From assembly GCA_045605365.1 (NCBI GenBank), contig JAZUPV010000097.1, positions 1 to 12,119 on the forward strand: a stretch of DNA of 12,119 nucleotides, in the 5' to 3' direction. Within the stretch, counting starts at the first letter, position 1. Each line of letters starts with the position of its first letter. The stretch comes from CAKVLS01 sp045605365. GTDB taxonomy: Bacteria > Bacillota > Clostridia > Christensenellales > UBA1242. The notes beneath the pieces are model-generated. The model worked only from the letters and a program-made list of their open reading frames with translations. It did no database searches and had not been told where the DNA came from. Shown here piece by piece: positions 1-5,615 of this stretch. The position numbers and the translations under genes are program-made.

Positions 1-50
1 ATCTGTCCGTGTATGGCGTACAGTGATATGTCCGTGTATTACGAACAAAT
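1..50 (+). repeat. Two 25-base tandem units in left ITR
   Basis: ATCTGTCCGTGTAT at 1-14 recurs as ATATGTCCGTGTAT at 26-39, a spacing of 25 bases. Both units also occur in the right ITR. They lie directly upstream of the -35 box at 54-59, where binding sites for an activator, or for a phage replication protein acting at the ends, would be expected. The binding role is inference. Confidence 0.65.
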
Positions 51-53
51 CTA

Positions 54-82
54 TTGACAATAAAATAACATTATGTTAGTAT
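54..82 (+). promoter_or_regulatory. Left ITR promoter (packaging RNA/ATPase)
   Basis: Perfect -35 box TTGACA at 54-59, 17-base spacer, and -10 box TAGTAT at 77-82 preceded by an extended -10 TG (74-75). It is conserved in the right ITR: the -35 and extended -10 are identical there, while six spacer bases (60, 61, 63, 64, 65, 67) differ, which suggests selection on the promoter itself. The predicted start, about 88-90, sits right at the first base of the long RNA helix beginning at 91. It would transcribe the structured leader and the ATPase gene. Confidence 0.85.
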
Positions 83-88
83 TTAATC

Positions 89-197
89 GAGGTTAGGGCT
101 TCTTATTTCTATTATTGTGAGTTTGCTGTGTACCAAGGACGAGGAGTCTTTCAGCTACTAGAGTGGTGTCTAGGCAATAACAATATTAAGCTTAACC
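89..197 (+). ncRNA. Candidate packaging RNA (pRNA-like leader)
   Basis: I fold this stretch as a three-way-junction RNA. Bases 91-101 pair with 188-197 (10 pairs, one bulged G, one G-U) and 113-118 with 180-185, closing the 5' and 3' ends together. The first branch has stem GCUG/CAGC (125-128/152-155), a one-sided bulge UGUACC (129-134) and then hairpin 135-140/146-151 with loop GAGGA. The second branch is a hairpin, CUAGA/UCUAG (158-162/169-173), with loop GUGGUG. This is the order of parts in phi29 pRNA: end-to-end helix, a bulge ending in ACC directly before a capping hairpin, then a short hairpin whose loop contains GGU. In phi29 the AACC and GGUU loops pair between molecules to form the ring on the portal. 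It lies immediately upstream of the ATPase gene and starts at the predicted transcription start. It could instead be a 5' UTR regulator. No 3' terminator is seen, so it may be processed from the mRNA. Confidence 0.6.
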
Positions 198-227
198 TTT
201 AATATAAAATATAAAGGAGGCTATAAT

Positions 228-1382
228 ATGCCTAACTATAAAATAAAGATTATTAGACCAAGACCCGCAAGCACTATGTATTATAATTGGAGTAAAGCCG
301 ACTCTTACGGCTGTGCTATTCGTGGAGCTATTGGCAAGCGTGGAATTGGTAAAACATTTACGCCAGTTAAGACAGCTATGTTTTCAGCTATTGAGGAGGA
401 AACTGGCTTTATTTATGTGGTTGAAAATAAGGAGCAAGTTAAGACTCTGGCACAAGATAAAGGAGTCAAGTTTTTTGAGGCTTTAAAGCAATATGCAACA
501 GACCACCCTAAAACACATAAGGGAGTCCTTTATAAAGCTCTTATAGAGGGAAATTCAAGCGTAGACGAGGACGAGCTTGACGAGGCTTTTAACACTACTA
601 CAGAGTTAAAAGGCGGTACTATAAGACTTAATGGTAAGAATATCGGCTATATAATAGCGTGGGACGATTTCGCAAACATTAAAAGGAATAATTTTCCTCT
701 TAATATTAAATACTTAATTATAGACGAATTTATGCCCGAAATAATAGACAAAAATAGTCTTAAAATTGGACGTAAAATTGTTTCATTAGTACAAAGTATA
801 GCCAGAGCCAGAAAAGATATAATCATATATTTAATGTCTAACGCTTTAAGGCGTACTGACGCACTCCTAGAGCGTTTTAAGTGTAGCAATATACAACTAG
901 GAGAGGCTTACATAATTAGCGATAAATACGGAGCATTTATCTATATGGAGTATATTGACCCAGCTAATTATCCAGAGCTTAACAAAAAGCAAGACGAGAG
1001 CGTAGCGGGACGACTTGCTACACTTTTAGGAGAGGACAACCTAGATAAAAATGTATTTAGAGACGAGTTAGCTCTTAAAGAATTTATAGGAAGCGAGCCA
1101 AAGCCCTCCACACTACTCATGTGTCTGGAGGGTAAAGGAGGCTCTTGTAGGATAGAAATAACTAAAAATCATAAAGAGATCTATGTATTTGAGGACTACG
1201 GACGAAATACTAAAAAGCGTTATTGTATAGACCAAAAATATATATCTCCTAGTGTGTTATTTGCTCCAGATTATAAAGCATATTTGCTTAACCTATATTA
1301 TAGAGGTATTTGTAAATTTCAAAGCACCTCCGTAAAAATAATATTTTTAACTAACCTTAATATCGAAATAGAAAAAGCCTAG
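228..1382 (+). CDS. DNA packaging ATPase (phi29 gp16-like)
   Basis: Motor ATPase that would drive DNA into the prohead at the portal vertex. The 384 residues carry a Walker A loop GKRGIGKT at about 36-43 and a Walker B strand YLIIDEF at 162-168 (D166, E167). A conserved-looking IYLMSN follows at about 200-205, with arginine-rich IARARKD (191-197) before it offering arginine-finger candidates. The C-terminal half would match the vestigial nuclease-like, RNA-contacting domain of gp16, though I see no catalytic signature in it. It is slightly longer than phi29 gp16 (332 aa). The start is fixed by AAAGGAGG at 213-220, seven bases before ATG. It is the only gene on the + strand; its stop overlaps the polymerase stop. 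In phi29 the pRNA and gp16 genes lie at opposite ends, whereas here the pRNA-like leader and the ATPase are adjacent. Confidence 0.9.
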   Translation: MPNYKIKIIRPRPASTMYYNWSKADSYGCAIRGAIGKRGIGKTFTPVKTAMFSAIEEETGFIYVVENKEQVKTLAQDKGVKFFEALKQYATDHPKTHKGVLYKALIEGNSSVDEDELDEAFNTTTELKGGTIRLNGKNIGYIIAWDDFANIKRNNFPLNIKYLIIDEFMPEIIDKNSLKIGRKIVSLVQSIARARKDIIIYLMSNALRRTDALLERFKCSNIQLGEAYIISDKYGAFIYMEYIDPANYPELNKKQDESVAGRLATLLGEDNLDKNVFRDELALKEFIGSEPKPSTLLMCLEGKGGSCRIEITKNHKEIYVFEDYGRNTKKRYCIDQKYISPSVLFAPDYKAYLLNLYYRGICKFQSTSVKIIFLTNLNIEIEKA

Positions 1383-1403
1383 TCCATTGACTTAGGCTTT
1401 TTT
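1372..1403. terminator. Bidirectional terminator over two stop codons
   Basis: AAAAAGCCTA (1372-1381) pairs with TAGGCTTTTT (1393-1402); inside, GTC (1382-1384) pairs with GAC (1389-1391) around a CATT loop, with one bulged T. A run of T follows on each strand, so it can act as a Rho-independent terminator in both directions. The hairpin contains the last codons and stop of both the ATPase and the polymerase gene, leaving no non-coding spacer between the two convergent transcripts. Confidence 0.85.
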
Positions 1404-3109
1404 ATTTCCTTTTTAATTTCGCTTATTAATCTACCACCTTGTACGATACGACTTTGTTTGCACTCAACTTGTAAGCCAAAGTCAAAAGCTTTAATGTATG
1501 TTAAGGCTTCAAACTTGCTTAATTTTAAGCTTTCGTATTGTCCTTTATCATTTTTATGATAAGGACAGCCTAAAGCCTCAAAAACCTCGGCGTGATTAAA
1601 GCCAGCACTTGTTATGTGTAGCCTCTCGTTTTCATAATAGATATACTTTTTCGGGGAAAGTGGCTTGAATATTTGAGGGCTTCCCTCCACTTTCCAGAAG
1701 CCTAGCTTTTTATCGTCTAGTGGTAAGTTATTTAATACGCTTCTATCTTTACATAAAAATTTGATAGAGTCCGTATCTGTATAAAGTACGTTTTCAGCTC
1801 CTACTTTCTCCATTTTATCCCAGAGGTCTCCGTGTGCGTAAGAGCATATAGCTATCCCTATTTGAAAATATTGTAGTTGGCTGTCGTCCTCCTCAAACTC
1901 TAAAATCTCACTTGATACGGAATTATCTGGAGCTATATAATATCTTTTAATTTCGTGTACGCCAGACATAGCGGTCTTACCATAGCACATATTTAAAAGC
2001 TTTTTTGCTACCTCTCTCCTAACTCCTTTAGAGCTTGCTTTTATATCCATAAATATATCGGCATATTTCTTAAAAACTCCCTCTTTAGTCCTCCACGCTA
2101 TACCCCAGTTAAAAAGCCACTCACAATAGTAAAATTTTAAGATGTATTTAAAATCTATATTAGTTATAACTAGGTTTATAAAGTCGTCGCTATGCTTCAT
2201 ATAAATAGTACCACCTTGCTTATTAAAGCCTTGCGATATTATAGCGGGACAATTAGGCTTTATATCAAAGCGTATAGATACAGATATAATAGCGAAATTG
2301 TCGAATATTTGCGACTCGTCAATAGAGTAGTGTTTACCTATAGGCATAGGGTAATTAGCGTATTTGTCGGGATACATTGAGTTTTCGTCTAGCATTAATA
2401 TTTCGGTAGTGTCGTCAGCTTCATAAGTGCCACCTTTAGCGAAAACATATCCACCAGAGTAAGCTGGTTTTATAAGGTTATAGATGTCTCTTGTAGTCCT
2501 CTCGCAAAGCCTTTCTATGTCAGTTATTTCCTTAAAAGCTTCGTAGGCTATCCCCGCATTAGTAAGCTTCTTATGTACTTTTTTAGCTGTTTTAGGTGCT
2601 CCGTTTTCTCCTAACACTTTAGTAAGCTCGTTTAGGTAGTTTGTTAAGCCCTCCTTGAGAGTCATAACGTCATATTTACAATATTTAATATCATACATAT
2701 TTGGTATATAATCATAGGGCTTTAAATAGTCCTCATACTCTAATTTATGGTAGTTAGTGCAATAGGTTTCTCCTAGCTCCCTTAAGGAGCACGGAATAAA
2801 ATTCATTGAGTCTCGAAGCTCTACATTATTAAATTTAAGAGAGTATATCGTGCCAGATTTTTCGCACATATCAAACTCTATATTATTGTCTAGTAAATAA
2901 TATTGAATATAGGACATATCAAACTTTAAATTATGAAAGTATATAATTGCCCTTATGTCCTTTATTGTCTCCATAAAGGTAAATAAGTCCTTACCCCATT
3001 TTATCCTATCCTTATGAGTACAAAGTACCCAGAGATAGACTCTAACAGCTCCCTCGCTGTTTGGCTGTGTGGTTTCAAAGTCCGCAAACATAAGCGGGCG
3101 TTTTCTCAT
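1379..3109 (-). CDS. Protein-primed family B DNA polymerase
   Basis: Replicative polymerase that starts DNA from a terminal protein instead of an RNA primer. At 576 aa it matches phi29 gp2 (about 570 aa). Exonuclease motifs are intact: DFETT at 10-14, FHNLKFD ending at D64, and YCKYD at 143-147. The YxGG linker motif is YSGG (217-220). Polymerase motif A is DENSMYP (241-247), motif B KLLNMCYG (370-377), motif C YTDTDS (443-448), and the KxY motif is KKY (487-489). All catalytic residues are therefore present for both proofreading and synthesis. It is the last gene of the early operon, directly after the terminal-protein gene, with AAGGAGG between the two. It ends within the bidirectional terminator. 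Confidence 0.97.
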   Translation of the reverse strand: MRKRPLMFADFETTQPNSEGAVRVYLWVLCTHKDRIKWGKDLFTFMETIKDIRAIIYFHNLKFDMSYIQYYLLDNNIEFDMCEKSGTIYSLKFNNVELRDSMNFIPCSLRELGETYCTNYHKLEYEDYLKPYDYIPNMYDIKYCKYDVMTLKEGLTNYLNELTKVLGENGAPKTAKKVHKKLTNAGIAYEAFKEITDIERLCERTTRDIYNLIKPAYSGGYVFAKGGTYEADDTTEILMLDENSMYPDKYANYPMPIGKHYSIDESQIFDNFAIISVSIRFDIKPNCPAIISQGFNKQGGTIYMKHSDDFINLVITNIDFKYILKFYYCEWLFNWGIAWRTKEGVFKKYADIFMDIKASSKGVRREVAKKLLNMCYGKTAMSGVHEIKRYYIAPDNSVSSEILEFEEDDSQLQYFQIGIAICSYAHGDLWDKMEKVGAENVLYTDTDSIKFLCKDRSVLNNLPLDDKKLGFWKVEGSPQIFKPLSPKKYIYYENERLHITSAGFNHAEVFEALGCPYHKNDKGQYESLKLSKFEALTYIKAFDFGLQVECKQSRIVQGGRLISEIKKEIKKPKSMD

Positions 3110-3121
3110 ATTATAACCTCC

Positions 3122-3949
3122 TTAAAAGTTTTTATTTGTCTTTTTTGGCTTGTCAGCTAAAGATATTAGCTCCCTTTCTTTACGAATAACTCGCACCATT
3201 TTTTGCGTTTGCTCGTCTATAAGCGTCTGGTGATATTCTAGCTCTCTATTTCGCTCCTCGCTAGTCCAATAGTCAACTTTATCCGCAAAGTCCTTTATGT
3301 CCTCCTCGGTCATTACATAATACATCTGTATTGATTGTATATAGCCTAAATCTAGGGCAAAGGTTATTGTTTTAGGAGATAAGCTCTGTAGGTAGTCCTC
3401 CATTTTTTTAGCTAGCTCTTGAGGTATTCCGTTCTCTAAAAGATTATCAATATATATTTTAATATATGCTTGCTTTTTTCTCTCGGGGTCGCTGGCTTCT
3501 ATTAAAGACTTTATTTGAGTCTTTACAGCCTCGAAGCCCGTAAACCTAACTACCTTATTATTAAGGTGTCTAGTAATTCCCTCTTTTACTATTTTCTCAT
3601 AGGTTAAATTCTTAAAGAAAGCTCCTCGTAGTTGGTCGTCAGCTGGAGGTAAATTCCTTAAGCGTCTCCTTGCCATACGCTCCAGCTCCTCTTTTTCATA
3701 CTTTCCCTTAACCTTGTAAAATTGATTTCGTAAGCGTCTCTCGGCTTTATATTTTTGAGTTTTTCTTACTCGCTTAAATTCAGCCTTTACCTTACTGGCT
3801 TGCTTTCTTATTTCCTTGTCTGTAAGCTGTGTAGCGTCTCTATCAACAAGCTTTAGTAGTTTATACTCTTGAGAGGTCAAGCCTCCTCTTTGAGCTTCTT
3901 TTAAAAGCTTTTTTCTGTAATATTCGTATTGTTGCTTTGCGTCTTTCAT
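3122..3949 (-). CDS. DNA terminal protein (genome-linked primer)
   Basis: Probable terminal protein: it would supply the hydroxyl group that primes replication and stay covalently bound to both 5' ends. The 275 residues compare with 266 in phi29 gp3, and the gene sits immediately upstream of the polymerase, as in phi29. Residues 1-100 are strongly basic and helical, with arginine-rich stretches such as MARRRLRNL (92-100), fitting a DNA-binding N-terminal domain. The rest is mostly helical, and a charged C-terminal region (about 215-262) would match the priming domain. The priming residue cannot be assigned; T229 and S230 lie near the position of phi29 S232. There is no diagnostic motif, so the call rests on position, size and composition. 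The start has AGGAGG just upstream (AGGAGGACTTATG). Confidence 0.8.
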   Translation of the reverse strand: MKDAKQQYEYYRKKLLKEAQRGGLTSQEYKLLKLVDRDATQLTDKEIRKQASKVKAEFKRVRKTQKYKAERRLRNQFYKVKGKYEKEELERMARRRLRNLPPADDQLRGAFFKNLTYEKIVKEGITRHLNNKVVRFTGFEAVKTQIKSLIEASDPERKKQAYIKIYIDNLLENGIPQELAKKMEDYLQSLSPKTITFALDLGYIQSIQMYYVMTEEDIKDFADKVDYWTSEERNRELEYHQTLIDEQTQKMVRVIRKERELISLADKPKKTNKNF

Positions 3950-3971
3950 AAGTCCTCCTATTGTAATAATA

Positions 3972-3993
3972 GGCGTGTCGCCTAAAACACGCC
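3972..3993 (-). other. RNA hairpin after SSB-like gene
   Basis: GGCGTGT (3972-3978) and ACACGCC (3987-3993) form a 7-pair GC-rich stem with an 8-base loop; flanking A/T bases can extend it. It lies between the SSB-like stop and the terminal-protein start. No T run follows on the - strand (the next bases are TATTATTACA), so it is not a classic terminator. A role in partial attenuation, mRNA processing or 3'-end protection is inference. Confidence 0.6.
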
Positions 3994-4007
3994 TTATTAG
4001 TTATTTA

Positions 4008-4406
4008 TTAAAATGGTAATTTTTCTTTTGGCTTAAATGCACCGCGTAGTACAAATGTACCACAAGAGAAGCGTAGGATATGCTTTCCCTCGTTTTCTGG
4101 TTGCTTATCTACCCAGATGTCAGTATTTTCAAGAGAATAGTAGCCCTCTGTAGTTGGTAGTTGAATACCGCTTGACATAGTAGGACGTAATCTATAATAA
4201 ACGTCCTTGCCGTCAGCTGTAGTTGTTTCTACTTGATAGTCCTTAAACTCTACTTGAGCCTCTAGGTCTGTCCCCTTAATTGAAACAGCTGGCATAGTAA
4301 TTGTCTTTTTGCCTTGTGGCATTTCTACAAGTCTAATTACCACGCTATCAAGTGATACAAGCTCCTTTTCTAAATTCTCTCTTAATCTTTTAATTTGTTT
4401 TGCCAT
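4008..4406 (-). CDS. Single-stranded DNA-binding protein candidate
   Basis: Probable SSB that coats displaced strands during protein-primed replication. The evidence is mainly positional: the order SSB / terminal protein / polymerase follows phi29 genes 5, 3 and 2, and its 132 aa are close to phi29 gp5 (124 aa). After a basic helical start (1-17), the protein is rich in alternating beta-type residues with aromatics (Y57, Y70, Y71, Y89, Y90, W98, F113, F118, F124), as an OB-like fold would need for base stacking. It ends in LPF, recalling the PF tip of bacterial SSBs, but the tail before it is basic (KPKEK) rather than acidic. The ribosome site AAAGGAG is about 13 bases from ATG. The gene is bracketed by RNA hairpins. 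Confidence 0.55.
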   Translation of the reverse strand: MAKQIKRLRENLEKELVSLDSVVIRLVEMPQGKKTITMPAVSIKGTDLEAQVEFKDYQVETTTADGKDVYYRLRPTMSSGIQLPTTEGYYSLENTDIWVDKQPENEGKHILRFSCGTFVLRGAFKPKEKLPF

Positions 4407-4465
4407 AACTTTTAATTTTCTCCTTTAATCTTTATTAGTTTATTTGTTTGTATATTTTAACTAGG

Positions 4466-4481
4466 TCTAGGCTTACCCAGA
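4466..4481 (-). other. RNA hairpin before SSB-like gene
   Basis: On the - strand, TCTGGG, loop TAAG, then CCTAGA form six pairs (one G-U). It lies in the 85-base gap between the 58-aa gene and the SSB-like gene, about 60 bases before the SSB start. There is no T run and no convincing promoter nearby. Together with 3972-3993 it brackets the SSB-like cistron. Function unknown; processing or stability is a guess. Confidence 0.45.
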
Positions 4482-4491
4482 TAAAACCTTG

Positions 4492-4668
4492 TTAGATAGT
4501 CTCATAAGAGACACATATATTATACACGCTTTTATCTTTATGTAAAAGAGTCAAAAGCTTATTTGCCTTTTTATAATTTTTTCCTTTGTCGTCTAGGATA
4601 ATTCTATAATACAAGTTAGTCGTTTTCTCGTTCGACATCTTTAATGCTTTTATCTGTATTTGTTTCAT
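4492..4668 (-). CDS. Small basic protein, unknown (58 aa)
   Basis: Not recognised. I chose the ATG at 4668 because AAGGA precedes it by 8 bases; an in-frame TTG at 4719 has no ribosome site. From 4668 the product is 58 aa, Lys-rich, with a short beta-type stretch (TTNLYYRIILDD, 16-27) and a helix-like middle (NYKKANKLLTLLHK, 31-44). The first 53 bases overlap the end of the upstream 66-aa gene in another frame, so expression may be coupled to it. It sits in the early operon between small unknown genes and the SSB-like gene, which fits a small early regulator or replication accessory protein. That role is a guess. Confidence 0.55.
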   Translation of the reverse strand: MKQIQIKALKMSNEKTTNLYYRIILDDKGKNYKKANKLLTLLHKDKSVYNICVSYETI

Positions 4669-4816
4669 TGTCTTTATCCTTGTACTTATTAGTTTTATAA
4701 AAAGGACATTTTTTATCAAAGTTAGTGTTATTTAATACCATACAAAGCCCGTACAAGCCTCTAAATTTACAATTAGGGCAAGCCTCTATTTGTTGGCATT
4801 TTGGTAAAAAAGGCAT
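4616..4816 (-). CDS. Cysteine-rich small protein, possible zinc-binder
   Basis: 66 aa with five cysteines in the first 37 residues: C7, the CPNC pair (C13, C16), C25 and C37 in KKCPFYK. The spacing suits a small zinc-binding knuckle; such short proteins with a C-terminal CPFYKT-like motif are, to my recollection, common and uncharacterised in phages and mobile elements of Firmicutes. The last 25 residues are highly charged (Lys, Asp, Asn) and probably disordered. The start is fixed by GGAGG inside the end of the 147-aa gene, whose TAA lies one base ahead of this ATG. It may act in early regulation or as an antagonist of a host factor; neither is shown by the sequence. Confidence 0.65.
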   Translation of the reverse strand: MPFLPKCQQIEACPNCKFRGLYGLCMVLNNTNFDKKCPFYKTNKYKDKDNETNTDKSIKDVEREND

Positions 4817-5260
4817 TTAGTCCACCTCCTTAAAATCTATGAGTCTTACTATTTCGCCCTCAAGGGTTTCAAAGTATAGCTTATCACAGAATAGCTGTAT
4901 TAAGTTGTTAGTGTCAAGTCTCAACATAAAATCCTCGGGAAGCTTTGAGAGAGTGAAGCTAACTCCACTCCCTAGACCTCCTAGGTATACGCCCATTTTA
5001 TAAAGGTGTACTACCTCGCCGTACTTAATAGTTATTTTTATATCCCTCATAGGCTGGTCCTCCTCCTCTGGAGTCTCGCCCTCGACTACTATAAAAAGCT
5101 CGTGCAGGTCTATAGCTTCAAACATAACAACCTTTTTATCTCCACATAGGCTTTTAATTGTTAGCCCATTAGTACCCTTGTCGATAAGGTCTCCGCTCTC
5201 GTTTACTATTGTCATTTTAGTTTTGTGATTTGCATAAGTCAATAATGTTTTTAATAACAT
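4817..5260 (-). CDS. Early protein, unknown (147 aa)
   Basis: Second gene of the early operon, not recognised. The 147 residues are acidic overall, with a GETPEEEDQ patch near the middle, and look largely beta-type (MTIVNESGDLIDKG, IKITIKYGEVVHLYKMGVYLGG). No cysteine pair, membrane segment, helix-turn-helix or enzyme motif is visible. AGGAGG stands upstream of the ATG and overlaps the end of the 73-aa gene; the stop directly abuts the next start. Because phi29 keeps its DNA-architectural protein p6 and regulator p4 near its replication genes, this product may be functionally comparable, but nothing in the sequence shows that. Confidence 0.7.
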   Translation of the reverse strand: MLLKTLLTYANHKTKMTIVNESGDLIDKGTNGLTIKSLCGDKKVVMFEAIDLHELFIVVEGETPEEEDQPMRDIKITIKYGEVVHLYKMGVYLGGLGSGVSFTLSKLPEDFMLRLDTNNLIQLFCDKLYFETLEGEIVRLIDFKEVD

Positions 5261-5261
5261 A

Positions 5262-5483
5262 CTAAATTACCTCCTTATCTAACTCAACAGCTCCAGCCTC
5301 GTCCCACTCTAATTGTAGGATATACTCGTCAGCTTCTAGTCCGTGTTGTTGCTTAATTCTGTCCTCAATTCTGTACTCGTTGTTTGCGTCCTCCATAGTT
5401 ATAACTAGGTCTCTTAAAACCTCCTTATAATGAGGATAGCTTTTGTTAGTTTCATAACTAACCTTAATAATAAATTGTTTCAT
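5262..5483 (-). CDS. First early gene, unknown acidic protein (73 aa)
   Basis: First gene after the early promoter. The open frame extends upstream to 5687, but I start at 5483: AAAGGAG precedes that ATG, and the longer version would run through the promoter, the repeats and the late terminator. The 73-aa product has a beta start (MKQFIIKVSYE), a helical middle (KEVLRDLVITMEDANN) and an acidic tail (LEWDEAGAVELDKEV). An acidic surface in a first early protein would fit a host-factor or DNA-mimic type inhibitor, but this is speculation. No family is recognised. Confidence 0.7.
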   Translation of the reverse strand: MKQFIIKVSYETNKSYPHYKEVLRDLVITMEDANNEYRIEDRIKQQHGLEADEYILQLEWDEAGAVELDKEVI

Positions 5484-5523
5484 ATCATTTGCTCCTTTTC
5501 CGCCAGTATCAACTGACAACTTA

Positions 5524-5551
5524 ATTTTATCAAAAATATATGAATAAACAA
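5524..5551 (-). promoter_or_regulatory. Early (replication operon) promoter
   Basis: Read on the - strand: a weak -35 box TTGTTT (5551-5546), a 16-base spacer and a good -10 box TAAAAT (5529-5524) with an extended -10 TGA in front. The predicted start is near 5517, giving a leader of about 34 bases to the 73-aa gene. It is the only promoter-like signal I see between the late terminator and the replication genes. The poor -35 with paired upstream repeats fits a regulated promoter. Confidence 0.65.
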
Positions 5552-5554
5552 TAG

Positions 5555-5591
5555 TTTGTGTAAAATCGGGCGTGTTTTGTGTAAAATCGGG
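5555..5591 (-). repeat. 21-base-spaced operator-like direct repeats
   Basis: TTTGTGTAAAATCGGG (written on the + strand) occurs exactly twice, at 5555-5570 and 5576-5591, a spacing of 21 bases or two helical turns. The nearer copy ends three bases upstream of the early -35 box, so the two sites lie at about -38 to -53 and -59 to -74 on the same DNA face. That is the usual place for an activator (phi29 p4 is one example) or for a repressor. The binding protein is unknown. Confidence 0.7.
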
Positions 5592-5615
5592 TATAAATTG
5601 CACTTTACAGCAAAG

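Larger units (their letters stand above)
1..85. repeat. Left inverted terminal repeat
   Basis: Bases 1-85 match the reverse complement of 11988-12072 without gaps, 72 of 85 identical by my hand count. Similarity stops abruptly after base 85, just before the predicted transcription start. Inverted terminal repeats are the replication origins of phages with protein-primed linear genomes. The copy holds two 25-base tandem units (1-25, 26-50) followed by a promoter. The right side of the genome continues 47 bases beyond the partner of base 1, so the true left end is probably missing from this window. Confidence 0.9.

Noticed and set aside
1..85. Left and right repeats as transposon or integrase ends, or a CRISPR array
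   Set aside because: There is no transposase or integrase, the repeats bracket a complete phi29-type gene set with a protein-primed polymerase, and the internal units are only two tandem copies with promoter boxes, without spacers.
131..168. Intramolecular pairing of UACCA (131-135) with UGGUG (164-168) as the main fold of the leader
   Set aside because: It replaces the CUAGA/UCUAG and GCUG/CAGC stems with a single 5-pair helix containing a G-U and leaves more bases unpaired. Kept only as a competing fold.
89..227. Leader as a riboswitch, T-box or tRNA-like element
   Set aside because: No known aptamer core, T-box sequence, anti-terminator/terminator pair or CCA-ended cloverleaf is visible, and there is no T run before the ribosome site.
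4407..4465. Separate promoter for the SSB-like gene
   Set aside because: A TAAAAT exists in the gap but has no acceptable -35 box at 16-18 bases and no extended TG.
4669..4719. TTG-initiated longer version of the 58-aa gene
   Set aside because: There is no ribosome site before the TTG and the extra codons fully overlap the cysteine-rich gene; the internal ATG at 4668 has AAGGA at good distance.
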